Shown here: positions 1 through 7,483 of the stretch, in pieces
How the letters are laid out: each line of letters starts with the position of its first letter
Numbering within the stretch: position 1 is the stretch's first letter
NCBI GenBank assembly: GCA_020025965.1
Contig: JAHHRG010000036.1
Span: forward strand, 1-19,784
DNA length: 19,784 nt
Source of the DNA: Sutterella sp.
Lineage (GTDB): Bacteria; Pseudomonadota; Gammaproteobacteria; Burkholderiales; Burkholderiaceae_F
Direction of reading: 5' to 3'
Program-made: the position numbers and the translations under genes
The notes under the pieces: model-generated
The model's database searches: none
What the model saw: only the letters and a program-made list of their open reading frames with translations
Told to the model about the DNA's origin: nothing

Positions 1-927
1 TATGTTCTGGTGGACTTTGACAGCTTCGTAGAAGTCAGCGTAGATCTCGGCGGCCGCCGGATCATTAAAAAAGCTTCCGACGCCATCGAGCGCTGGTCCG
101 AAGCTTCGGGGCATCGCGTCCCCAATGACGTTCGCCGTATGGTTGACGACGTCTGCTCCCGCGGTTCGACCGCTCTTGTGGTGGCCGAAGGCGGCCGTGT
201 GCTCGGTGTTATTGAATTGAAGGACATCGTGAAGCCCGGCATCCGTGAAAAGTTCGCCGAACTCCGCAAAATGGGCATCAAGACCATGATGGTGACCGGC
301 GACAATCCCTTGACCGCCGCCACGATCGCGGCGGAAGCCGGTGTGGACGGGTTCTTGGCCGAAGCCACTCCGGAAAGCAAGTTGGCTCTTATTCGCTCGC
401 ATCAACAGGAAGGCCGGTTGGTCGCCATGACCGGCGACGGTACGAACGACGCCCCGGCTCTTGCTCAGGCCGACGTCGCCGTTGCGATGAATTCCGGTAC
501 CCAGGCAGCGAAGGATGCTTCCAACATGGTTGACCTGGATTCGTCTCCGACGAAGCTGATTGAAGTCGTTCGTATCGGTAAGCAGATGCTGATGACGCGA
601 GGTTCTCTGACGACTTTCTCGTTGGCCAACGACATTGCGAAGTACTTTGCCGTTATTCCTGCGGCCTTTGCGTCGACTTATCCGGGCTTGGCTTCGTTCA
701 ATGTCATGGGGCTTGCAACGCCCGAAACGGCCTTGATAAGTGCGGTGATCTTCAATGCCCTCATTATCGTCGCGTTGATCCCGCTCGCCTTGAAGGGCGT
801 ACGTTACCGCGCCACGTCGGCTGCGAACCTTCTGAAGAGCAACCTCTTTGTTTACGGTTTGGGCGGCGTAGTGGTTCCCTTTGTGGGCATCAAGCTGATC
901 GACATGATCCTCACGCTCTTTATCTAA
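1..927 (+). CDS. kdpB: KdpB, potassium-transporting P-type ATPase B subunit (3' part only)
   Basis: This is the C-terminal part (308 residues) of the catalytic subunit of the high-affinity K+ pump KdpFABC in the inner membrane; the reading frame is open from base 1, so the gene begins upstream. Visible P-type ATPase motifs are TGDNPLTA and MTGDGTNDAPALAQAD, the hinge that binds Mg2+ and ends the P domain. They are followed by MNSGTQAAKDASNMVDLDS and by KdpB's C-terminal membrane helices (ANDIAKYFAVIPAAFA, ISAVIFNALIIVALIPLALKG, YGLGGVVVPFVGIKLIDMI). The phosphorylated DKTG aspartate and the N-terminal membrane domain must lie outside the window. kdpC follows 18 bases after the stop, so they are surely co-transcribed. 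The GTG at 10 is an internal codon, not a start. Identification is very secure. Confidence 0.97.
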   Translation, partial: YVLVDFDSFVEVSVDLGGRRIIKKASDAIERWSEASGHRVPNDVRRMVDDVCSRGSTALVVAEGGRVLGVIELKDIVKPGIREKFAELRKMGIKTMMVTGDNPLTAATIAAEAGVDGFLAEATPESKLALIRSHQQEGRLVAMTGDGTNDAPALAQADVAVAMNSGTQAAKDASNMVDLDSSPTKLIEVVRIGKQMLMTRGSLTTFSLANDIAKYFAVIPAAFASTYPGLASFNVMGLATPETALISAVIFNALIIVALIPLALKGVRYRATSAANLLKSNLFVYGLGGVVVPFVGIKLIDMILTLFI

Positions 928-945
928 AAAACGGACAACACAACT

Positions 946-1563
946 ATGACAACGATTACCGAGCAAGATATGCATCAACCCGGCACGATGAAGACCGTTG
1001 TGAAGGCTTTTATGCTCTGCTTTGCACTCACGGTAGTGACCGGTCTGCTTTACCCGCTCGCCGTAACGGGCGTCGGGCAGGCGATCTTTCCCGAACACGC
1101 CAACGGTTCGATCGTGACGGAAACGGTTGACGGCCATACGGTCGCCGTCGGATCCGCCGTTATCGGCCAGTCGTTCGAAGGAACGCCTTTCTTCAAAGGG
1201 CGTCCGAGCCCCAACAAGAATCCGGCGGTCTCGGGCGGGACCAATTACGGTCCGCTTCATCCCGATTTAAAGGCTTACTCCGAAGAGATGGTTGCGAAGT
1301 GGCAGGCTCTGAAGGGCACGACCGAGGCGGTTCCGCTTGACTTGGTCACGCAGTCCGCCTCCGGTATGGACCCGCATATCAGCCGCGAAGCCGCCCGTTG
1401 GCAGGTCTCAATTGTGGCCAAGGACACGGGGATTTCGGAAGAGACCTTGAACGAACTGATCGAAGCCGCTGATGAAAGAGGACTCTTCGGTCGTCATCAC
1501 TACGTCAACGTTCTCGAACTGAACCTGAAGGTCAAGGCTCTGATGACGCAAGCCCGTCAATAA
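946..1563 (+). CDS. kdpC: KdpC, potassium-transporting ATPase C subunit
   Basis: KdpC (205 residues) is the single-span accessory subunit that stabilises the KdpFABC pump and helps ATP binding by KdpB. One hydrophobic segment lies near residues 19-43 (FMLCFALTVVTGLLYPLAV). The family blocks GRPSPNKNPAVSGGTNYGP and SASGMDPHISREAARWQV are both present. The usual length is about 190 residues, so the first ATG may add a short tail: in-frame ATGs occur at 970 and 988, and no good ribosome binding site precedes any of them. With kdpB 18 bases upstream, translational coupling is likely. Identification is secure; the exact start is less so. Confidence 0.96.
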   Translation: MTTITEQDMHQPGTMKTVVKAFMLCFALTVVTGLLYPLAVTGVGQAIFPEHANGSIVTETVDGHTVAVGSAVIGQSFEGTPFFKGRPSPNKNPAVSGGTNYGPLHPDLKAYSEEMVAKWQALKGTTEAVPLDLVTQSASGMDPHISREAARWQVSIVAKDTGISEETLNELIEAADERGLFGRHHYVNVLELNLKVKALMTQARQ

Positions 1564-1619
1564 GCGCTCGGGGGGAGGGGAGAATCACCTTGCTCGCCTC
1601 TCGCCCTGAGTGCCCGCCT

Positions 1620-1672
1620 CGAAGCGCGTCGCCCGTCTTATACGGGTCGGCGCGCTTTCGAGTATTCTTTTT
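1620..1672 (+). terminator. Hairpin plus T-run between kdpC and kdpD
   Basis: The arms GAAGCGCG (from 1621) and CGCGCTTTC (one bulged T, ending about 1659) enclose a second stem CCCGT/ACGGG with loop CTTAT. The structure is followed by TATTCTTTTT. It would end or attenuate the kdpABC message before kdpD. Confidence 0.7.
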
Positions 1673-1727
1673 GTGAAAAGTTTCGCTTATCGTCGAGCCT
1701 TTTTAGCTCGCGAAGTCGGACCAATAA

Positions 1728-1733
1728 AGGAAG
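1728..1733 (+). promoter_or_regulatory. Ribosome binding site of kdpD
   Basis: AGGAAG lies six bases before the ATG at 1740. With the hairpin upstream, it suggests kdpD is initiated on its own rather than by coupling to kdpC. Confidence 0.7.
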
Positions 1734-1739
1734 AAAGCC

Positions 1740-4571
1740 ATGTCGGTCAAGGACGAAGATCGCCCGAATCCTGAGGATTTACTGAAGATGACAAGACCCC
1801 GGCGGGGGCATTTGAAACTCTTTCTCGGGGCCGCACCGGGGGTCGGGAAGACCTACGCGATGCTCACCGAGGCGCACGAAAAGCGTCGCGAAGGGCTCGA
1901 TGTTCTGATCGGCTGGGTGGATACTCACAAACGTCCCGATACGGAAGCACTCCTTGCCGGTTTGCCCGTTTTGCCGCGTTTGATCGTGGATCGTCACGGT
2001 CATCGGGACGAGCTTCTTGATATCGATGCAATTGCGCGCCGACGCCCCGCCTTGGTCGTGATTGATGAAATGCCGCATACGAATCCGCCGGGAGGTCGTC
2101 ATCCGAAACGCTGGCAGGATATCGAAGATATTCTGGACTTGGGTATCGACGTTTACAGTGCGGTCAATATTCAGCACTTGGAAAGTCTGAACGGCATTGT
2201 TGACCGCATTACGGGCGTGGACGTTCGCGAAACCATTCCCGACCGTGTTTTCGACAGTGCCGACGAAGTACGTTTGGTCGACTTGCCGCCGGACGACTTG
2301 ATCAAGCGTTTGGAGGCGGGGAAGATTTATCTTCCCGATGTGGTCGAGCGCGCCCGCAATCATTATTTCCGCAAGTCGAACCTGATTGCTCTGCGAGAAC
2401 TCTCGCTTCGTCTTATGGCCGACCGTATCGACTCGCAGATCAAAGAGCACCGGTCGCTTCGCGTCACCGAAGAAATCGACGCCTCGACCTTCGGGCTTTT
2501 GCTCGTCGTCGAGGAACTCGGAAGCGAAGACACGATCCGTGAGGCGGGCCGTATGGCGCGCTCGTTGGGATCTTCTTGGCATGTCGTTTGGTTCGATAAG
2601 CCGGGGGCGTCGATCAGCCTTCGCCGCAAAGCGGCCGACATGTTGGCTTTTGCAGAAGGGCTCGGCGCCGAGACGGCGATGCTCTCGGGCGGTTTCGGCC
2701 GCATGATTTCGGCCTATGCCCGAGAACACAATCTCTCCTTGGTGGCCATTGCGCCCCGCGGGTGGATCAAGAGTGTGCTTCGCCGACGCGATTTGTCGCA
2801 CGCGCTGCCCGAAGCAAATTTGGTCATTCTCCCGGCTCGGGGAAAGCGCATGTCGTTTCGCGAAAAGCTCGCGGCGGAACTTGAAACCGAAAAGAACGAC
2901 TGGGTCGGCATGGGCATCGCCTCAATCGTGCTGTTGCTGTTGACCTTGCTTTTTTCGTCCTTCGGCGGCCGGGTGCAGCCCACGAACTTCGCGATGTGCT
3001 ACCTCTTGGTGTCCTTCTTGGCCGCCGTCCGCTTCGGGATGAGAACGGCGACCTGGTCCGTGATCCTCTCGATCGTGTGCTTCGACTTGGTCTTGGTCGA
3101 ACCCTTGGGGTCTTTTGCCGTGTCGGACCTGCAGTATCTCTTTACCTTCTTCGTGATGCTGACGGTAGGCGTGGTGTCCTCCCGTTTGGTCGCAAAGCGT
3201 GAAATCATTTCCCGCGAAGCGCAGCAGCGCGAGCGAGAAATGAGCATTTTGTACGATACCGCCAAGGCGCTCGCACCGATTCTCGACGCGGAACAGGTCT
3301 ACGACAAGGCACGCGAAGTCCTCAAAAAACATCTGGGGATTGTCATTGAATTCTGGGAACCCACGGAAGAAGGGGACTTAAAGCCTAAGAAGACGGTACT
3401 CACGGGCGTTGAGCGTGCCGTGATGAAGTTGGCGCTCGAACACCGCCGACCTGCAGGACGCGCGACGATGACTTTGGGGTCGTCAAATTACCTTTACTTC
3501 CCTTTGGTGAGCGCCGAAGAAGAAGCTTTGGGCGTGATCGTCATGAAGCTCACGAGTGACGAAGACTGGGCCAATCCCGTCAATCGCCGCTTGATCAAAG
3601 CGCTGATGACGCAGTTTGCACAGTCCTTGGAACGTTTGCGTTCCATGCGCGAAGCCCGAGAAATGTTGGCGAACCTTGAAAACGAACGCCTGCGTCACTC
3701 CTTAGTGCAGTCCTTATCGCATGATTTGAAGACGCCTTTGACCGTTTTGACCGCTCAGGCCGAAGCGATTCTGGGACGCTTGAAGAAGGAAGACATCGAC
3801 GGCGCTTTTGACGAAACGGTGGAATTGATCAGAGCCTCCGAACGGATGGTGCGCTTGGTCAACAATCTTCTTGACATGGCAAAACTCCAGAGCGGGAAAT
3901 TCGAACCGCACCTTGACTGGATCCCCGCGGACGAATTGATCGGTGCCAGTCTGGCTTCGATGAAGGCGCGTCTGCACGATTTCCGCGTTCAGGTCAAGAT
4001 TGCGGACGACTGTCCGATGCTCTATTGCGATCAGACCTTGTTGGATCGCCTGCTCTTTAATCTCTTGGATAATGCGGCGAAGTATTGCCCCTTCGGAAGT
4101 ACCGTCGTCATTGAAGCCGCACCGCGCGGCAACGCCGTGATGCTGTCGGTGAGCGATAACGGTCCGGGCTTTCCCACGGGCGATCCGCAGCGACTCTTTG
4201 ACCCCTTCCGACGCGGTCATCGCGAAAGCGATATCACGGGGGTCGGTTTGGGACTTGCCATTTGTCGTTCGATTGCACGCGTGCACAATGCGGACCTTTT
4301 GGCTTTGCCGTCTTCAATGGGCGGAGCCTCTTTCGTACTGATGCTTCCGCACGTGCCGCTCCCGCCGATGGAAGACGAGGGTGAAATTTTGGGTGACGAG
4401 GATCTTCCGTCGACGGTCCCGATGCCCGAGATCACGAAGAAAAACAAACTCCCGTCTGCGCCCGTTTGTGACGAACGGGTAGAATCCATGCCGGAAAAGG
4501 CGATTGCCCCCGCCGTCGAAACGAATAACGACAACGCCGATCACGTCAGCGAGCCTCGAAAGGAAGGATAA
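1740..4571 (+). CDS. kdpD: KdpD, sensor histidine kinase for potassium limitation
   Basis: KdpD (943 residues) is an inner-membrane sensor kinase that phosphorylates KdpE when K+ is scarce. The N-terminal KdpD domain has the Walker A motif GAAPGVGKT at residues 30-38 and the block IDEMPHTN...GGRHPKRWQD (usually DELAHTN). A Usp-like domain spans about 252-372. Four membrane helices lie between about 390 and 485, then a GAF-like region. The phospho-acceptor is His661 in SLSHDLKTPLT. The ATPase domain has the N box at Asn774/Asn778, the G1 box DNGPGFP at 806, and GVGLGLA near 835. The core ends near 870, and a tail of about 70 polar residues rich in Glu, Asp and Pro makes the protein longer than E. 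coli KdpD (894). The Usp domain lacks the usual GRS nucleotide-loop motif. kdpE starts four bases after its stop. Confidence 0.97.
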   Translation: MSVKDEDRPNPEDLLKMTRPRRGHLKLFLGAAPGVGKTYAMLTEAHEKRREGLDVLIGWVDTHKRPDTEALLAGLPVLPRLIVDRHGHRDELLDIDAIARRRPALVVIDEMPHTNPPGGRHPKRWQDIEDILDLGIDVYSAVNIQHLESLNGIVDRITGVDVRETIPDRVFDSADEVRLVDLPPDDLIKRLEAGKIYLPDVVERARNHYFRKSNLIALRELSLRLMADRIDSQIKEHRSLRVTEEIDASTFGLLLVVEELGSEDTIREAGRMARSLGSSWHVVWFDKPGASISLRRKAADMLAFAEGLGAETAMLSGGFGRMISAYAREHNLSLVAIAPRGWIKSVLRRRDLSHALPEANLVILPARGKRMSFREKLAAELETEKNDWVGMGIASIVLLLLTLLFSSFGGRVQPTNFAMCYLLVSFLAAVRFGMRTATWSVILSIVCFDLVLVEPLGSFAVSDLQYLFTFFVMLTVGVVSSRLVAKREIISREAQQREREMSILYDTAKALAPILDAEQVYDKAREVLKKHLGIVIEFWEPTEEGDLKPKKTVLTGVERAVMKLALEHRRPAGRATMTLGSSNYLYFPLVSAEEEALGVIVMKLTSDEDWANPVNRRLIKALMTQFAQSLERLRSMREAREMLANLENERLRHSLVQSLSHDLKTPLTVLTAQAEAILGRLKKEDIDGAFDETVELIRASERMVRLVNNLLDMAKLQSGKFEPHLDWIPADELIGASLASMKARLHDFRVQVKIADDCPMLYCDQTLLDRLLFNLLDNAAKYCPFGSTVVIEAAPRGNAVMLSVSDNGPGFPTGDPQRLFDPFRRGHRESDITGVGLGLAICRSIARVHNADLLALPSSMGGASFVLMLPHVPLPPMEDEGEILGDEDLPSTVPMPEITKKNKLPSAPVCDERVESMPEKAIAPAVETNNDNADHVSEPRKEG

Positions 4572-4575
4572 ATCT

Positions 4576-5274
4576 ATGCATAACGAAACCATTCTTGTCG
4601 TTGAAGACGAGGACCAGATTGCACGTGTGTTAAAAGGCGCATTTGAAGAGGCGGGTTACGAAGTCTTTCGCGCGGCAACCTTAGCCGAAGGTCGTTCGAT
4701 GGCGGCAACGCGTGCGCCTGCGCTCATCATTCTCGATCTTGGGCTGCCCGACGGGGACGGTTGCGAACTGATTCGCACGGTGCGCTCTTACAGCTCTTCA
4801 CCCGTGATCGTGCTCTCGGCACGCGGCGACGAATCGTCGAAAATCATGGCTTTGGATTTGGGGGCGGACGACTATATGTCAAAGCCCTTTGGACTCGAAG
4901 AACTCCAAGCCCGTGTGCGTGCGCACCTTCGCCGTCAGAGCGTTTCCGCGCCGCGCGAGCCCGGTGCCGACACGGCTGTCTTTTCTTTTGGGGACGTGAC
5001 GGTCAACTTGGCGGACGGCATTGTTAAAAAAGCCGGAGAAGAAGTGCATCTGACGAAACTTGAATTCCGACTTCTTGCGGCTCTCATTGCCGGCCGCGGG
5101 AAGGTCCTGACGCAACGTCATTTGCTTCAGACCGTCTGGGGCGCGGCATATGTGGAACATCCGCATTATCTGCGTCTGTATATGGCGCGTCTTCGCAGCA
5201 AACTCGAAGTCAATCCGGCCGATCCCGTTTTCTTTATCACGGAAACGGGGGTGGGTTACCGCTTGAAGGTCTGA
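4576..5274 (+). CDS. kdpE: KdpE, OmpR-family response regulator
   Basis: KdpE (232 residues) is the DNA-binding partner of KdpD and activates kdpFABC. The receiver domain has the acidic pair Glu10/Asp11, phospho-acceptor Asp54 in ILDLGLPDGDG, Ser81 and Lys103 in DDYMSKPFG. The C-terminal winged helix is of the OmpR type (LTKLEFRLLAALIAGRGKVLTQ, then VGYRLKV at the end). I chose the ATG at 4576 because AGGAAGGA ends seven bases before it and the protein then begins directly with the receiver fold (MHNETILVVEDED). An in-frame ATG at 4504 lies inside kdpD and would add 24 unrelated residues. The gene is in an operon with kdpD and is closed by a hairpin at 5308-5344. Confidence 0.97.
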   Translation: MHNETILVVEDEDQIARVLKGAFEEAGYEVFRAATLAEGRSMAATRAPALIILDLGLPDGDGCELIRTVRSYSSSPVIVLSARGDESSKIMALDLGADDYMSKPFGLEELQARVRAHLRRQSVSAPREPGADTAVFSFGDVTVNLADGIVKKAGEEVHLTKLEFRLLAALIAGRGKVLTQRHLLQTVWGAAYVEHPHYLRLYMARLRSKLEVNPADPVFFITETGVGYRLKV

Positions 5275-5307
5275 TCAAGCCGGTCGAATCAATAGACACA
5301 AAATGGA

Positions 5308-5344
5308 AAAGCCGCTGTTCTCCACGAAGGAAAACGGCGGCTTT
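5308..5344. terminator. Bidirectional terminator between kdpE and the first usp gene
   Basis: AAAGCCGCTGTT (5308-5319) pairs with AACGGCGGCTTT (5333-5344) over 12 bp with one G-U pair. On the minus strand it is followed by TTTTCCATTTTG, on the plus strand by a short T tract. It serves the two convergent genes. Confidence 0.8.
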
Positions 5345-5372
5345 CTCGGTTAAGCGAGTGAAGGTCCGAAAC

Positions 5373-6269
5373 TTAGCGGACAATCAAAAGTGGCTTGTCG
5401 CTTGCAGAAGCAATGGTCATAGCGACGGAACCGAGCATGGCGGCCTTGAAGTTGCCGTAGCCGTAAGAGCCCATGACGATCACGTCGAGACCGGCAGGTT
5501 CAGCGTATTCGGCGATGGCATGGCCCGGAGAACCTTCGAGTGCCACGAGGCTGGGCTTGACATTTACGGCATCGAAGAGCTTCAGCATCGGATCGCAGGC
5601 TTCGTGCATACGATCTTTACGGTACTGTTCGAGTTCGCCTTCGGCGTAGTTGACGGCAGCACCGCCCGACAGGGCACTCATCACCGAGACGGAAAGGCTC
5701 GGGCAAACGTGGATCAGTTCGAATTCGGGGTTGTTGCCGAAGAACTGTCGGTGGAGAAGGGCATAGTGAGCGGCATTGAGACCGTATTCTGAACCGTCGA
5801 CGGCGATGCCGACGCGAAGGTTCGGACGATGATGGTCGACCATCGGACCGCGGAGGATCAGCACGGGCACGTGGGTACGGGCGATGACGTTATTCGACAC
5901 GGAGCCGAAGAGCAGACCGCGCATTGCGCCCTGACCGCGGGAACCCATGACGATGATGGAAGCTTCGACCTCTTCCGCACGCGCGACGATCGTGTCGACG
6001 ATATTGCCGAGACCGTAGCTGAAGTCGTAGTTGACCTTCGAGTCTTTCAGAATATCATCGACCTTGCGCTGTACGAAAGCAGCCTGTTCGTCGTAATAGG
6101 CCTTGAGTTCGCCGGGGCCTTCCACCACGCAAACGCGGGCGGGCACCTGTTCCATGGCGTAGAAAACATGGACGGGCGAATTGATACCGTCATGAGCGGC
6201 GCGAGCTTTAATGACTTTGAGCGCTTCGAGGCTGTGGTCAGAGCCGTCAACGGGAATAAAGATGGTCAT
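5373..6269 (-). CDS. Tandem-domain universal stress protein (UspA family), first copy
   Basis: This is a 298-residue cytoplasmic protein with two UspA domains. Each domain starts with a beta-strand and Asp (IFIPVDGSDHS; RVGIAVDGSEYG). Each ends with the ATP-loop pattern G-2X-G-9X-G-S: MGSRGQGAMRGLLFGS in the first domain and MGSYGYGNFKAAMLGS in the second. ATP binding is therefore expected in both halves. GGAGGAAAACT stands just before the ATG. Its own promoter is visible at 6336-6364, so it need not depend on the upstream paralogue at 6361-7251, with which it shares the strand and an almost matching C-terminal block. Proteins of this family help survival under starvation, oxidative and other stress; the specific trigger cannot be read from sequence. 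It converges on kdpDE. Confidence 0.92.
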   Translation of the reverse strand: MTIFIPVDGSDHSLEALKVIKARAAHDGINSPVHVFYAMEQVPARVCVVEGPGELKAYYDEQAAFVQRKVDDILKDSKVNYDFSYGLGNIVDTIVARAEEVEASIIVMGSRGQGAMRGLLFGSVSNNVIARTHVPVLILRGPMVDHHRPNLRVGIAVDGSEYGLNAAHYALLHRQFFGNNPEFELIHVCPSLSVSVMSALSGGAAVNYAEGELEQYRKDRMHEACDPMLKLFDAVNVKPSLVALEGSPGHAIAEYAEPAGLDVIVMGSYGYGNFKAAMLGSVAMTIASASDKPLLIVR

Positions 6270-6270
6270 A

Positions 6271-6281
6271 AGTTTTCCTCC
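6271..6281 (-). promoter_or_regulatory. Ribosome binding site of the first usp gene
   Basis: Minus-strand GGAGGAAAACT directly precedes the start codon at 6269. It is a near-perfect Shine-Dalgarno sequence, stronger than those of most neighbours, and suggests high expression. Confidence 0.75.
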
Positions 6282-6335
6282 AAAGGGAAAACGGGCGATT
6301 GGTTGGTCTAAGGTTTTTCTTCACCCGTTTCTCAA

Positions 6336-6364
6336 AAATTAGCGAATTTCAGGAGCGTTGTCAA
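6336..6364 (-). promoter_or_regulatory. Sigma-70-type promoter of the first usp gene
   Basis: Minus-strand TTGACA (6359-6364) is followed by a 17-base spacer and TAATTT (6336-6341). The -35 hexamer includes the TGA stop of the upstream usp gene (6361-6363). Confidence 0.7.
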
Positions 6365-7251
6365 CGCACGATTAAGAGCGGAAGTTCAACGGAAGAGGCG
6401 ACGGTTATGGCGACGGAACCGAGGATTGCGGCCTTGAAATTGCCGTAGCCGTGGGAACCCAAAACCATGAGATCCAAATCCGATTCGGTGATGTAGCGAG
6501 CAAGTTCTCGACCCGCCATGCCCATCAGGGGGACGGTTTGATAATGGATGCTGGCTTCGTCGAGTTTCTTCATATAAGGATCGGCAACGCGTTTGTAAAC
6601 TGCCTCGACATAAGCCTCTTCCGAAGGTGCGCCGATAGCGGTCAGAGCCATACAACTCGTTGCGGGCATGACGCTTGTCGAAATATTGGGGACGACGTGA
6701 ATCAGTTTGATTTCCGGATCTTCTCCGAAGAGTTCGCGGTGTTCGATCAGATAGTCAAGGGCACGTTCGCTCCATTCGGAGCCGTCAACCGCCAGACCGA
6801 TATTGAGGTGGGGCTTGACCTTGGCTTCTCCGCGAATGATTAGCACCGGGCACTGCGTTTTTGCAACGACGGCATTCGAGACAGAACCGAACAAGAAGCC
6901 CGTTCTGGCGCTGTGTCCGCGCGTTCCCATGACGATCATGTCGGCGCCGAAGGCACGCGCTTCCTCAAGAATGCACTCGGCCGGATCACCCGGACGGAAT
7001 TTGAACGAGGTCTCAAAAGGCGCGTCGCCGAGACGGGTTTCAACGAGGTTGAACACTTCTTGCGAGCGTTCGTCGTAAAAGGCAGCCAAGTCCTTTTCCT
7101 GAAGACGATTCGCAAAGGCGGCGGAAAGGGTCGGTTCGGCAAAGAAAAATTCGATCTCGGGACTCTTACCCGTCAGATCGTGTCTTGTTTTCAAAAAGTC
7201 GACGATATGCAGGGACATTTCCCGGCCGTCTACAGGGACAAGAATACGCAT
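6361..7251 (-). CDS. Tandem-domain universal stress protein (UspA family), second copy
   Basis: This 296-residue protein has two UspA domains and is a paralogue of its neighbour. Domain 1 begins ILVPVDGREMS and ends with MGTRGHSARTGFLFGS. Domain 2 begins NIGLAVDGSEWSERA and ends with LGSHGYGNFKAAILGS. Both loops fit the G-2X-G-9X-G-S/T ATP-binding pattern. The C-terminal block ending LPLLIVR is nearly the same as KPLLIVR in the other copy, which points to gene duplication. AAGGAGG precedes the ATG by four bases. The gene has a likely promoter at 7287-7315. The two usp genes probably also share some read-through message, since no terminator separates them. Confidence 0.92.
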   Translation of the reverse strand: MRILVPVDGREMSLHIVDFLKTRHDLTGKSPEIEFFFAEPTLSAAFANRLQEKDLAAFYDERSQEVFNLVETRLGDAPFETSFKFRPGDPAECILEEARAFGADMIVMGTRGHSARTGFLFGSVSNAVVAKTQCPVLIIRGEAKVKPHLNIGLAVDGSEWSERALDYLIEHRELFGEDPEIKLIHVVPNISTSVMPATSCMALTAIGAPSEEAYVEAVYKRVADPYMKKLDEASIHYQTVPLMGMAGRELARYITESDLDLMVLGSHGYGNFKAAILGSVAITVASSVELPLLIVR

Positions 7252-7286
7252 GAAACCTCCTTCCCAAAGAGTCTGTCGATATAGTC

Positions 7287-7315
7287 AATATAGGCGACTT
7301 TAAGGGCGTTTTGAA
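7287..7315 (-). promoter_or_regulatory. Likely promoter of the second usp gene
   Basis: Minus-strand TTCAAA (7310-7315), a 17-base spacer and TATATT (7287-7292) fit a sigma-70 promoter with a good -10 box and a weak -35 box. Two direct repeats lie just upstream. Confidence 0.5.
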
Positions 7316-7318
7316 GGC

Positions 7319-7338
7319 GTTCTAGGGTAAGTTCTAGG
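7319..7338. repeat. Direct repeat GTTCTAGG with a 12-base period
   Basis: GTTCTAGG occurs at 7319-7326 and 7331-7338 (CCTAGAAC on the minus strand), starting three bases upstream of the -35 box of the second usp gene. This is the usual place for an activator site; the role is inferred. Confidence 0.4.
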
Positions 7339-7420
7339 CTCTAAGAAAGTTCTCTAAAAGAAGACGGGAGATTCTGTTGACGACTAACTGACGGGGTTAC
7401 TCGAAAGGAACAAAAGAAAA

Positions 7421-7449
7421 GGGCGTTTCCCCTTTGTCGGGAAACGCCC
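7421..7449 (-). terminator. Terminator of brnQ
   Basis: A perfect 11-bp stem GGGCGTTTCCC/GGGAAACGCCC (7421-7431 and 7439-7449) with a seven-base loop is followed on the minus strand by TTTTCTTTTG. Confidence 0.88.
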
Positions 7450-7483
7450 TGAGGTAAGTCGAATAGCGAATCAGGCGATCGTG

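Noticed and set aside
1779..2801. Long open frame on the minus strand inside kdpD (340 codons)
   Set aside because: Antisense shadow of a high-GC gene; kdpD on the plus strand is certain and the antisense product has no family features.
4504..4575. Upstream start for kdpE
   Set aside because: It lies inside kdpD, and the receiver domain and ribosome binding site agree on 4576.
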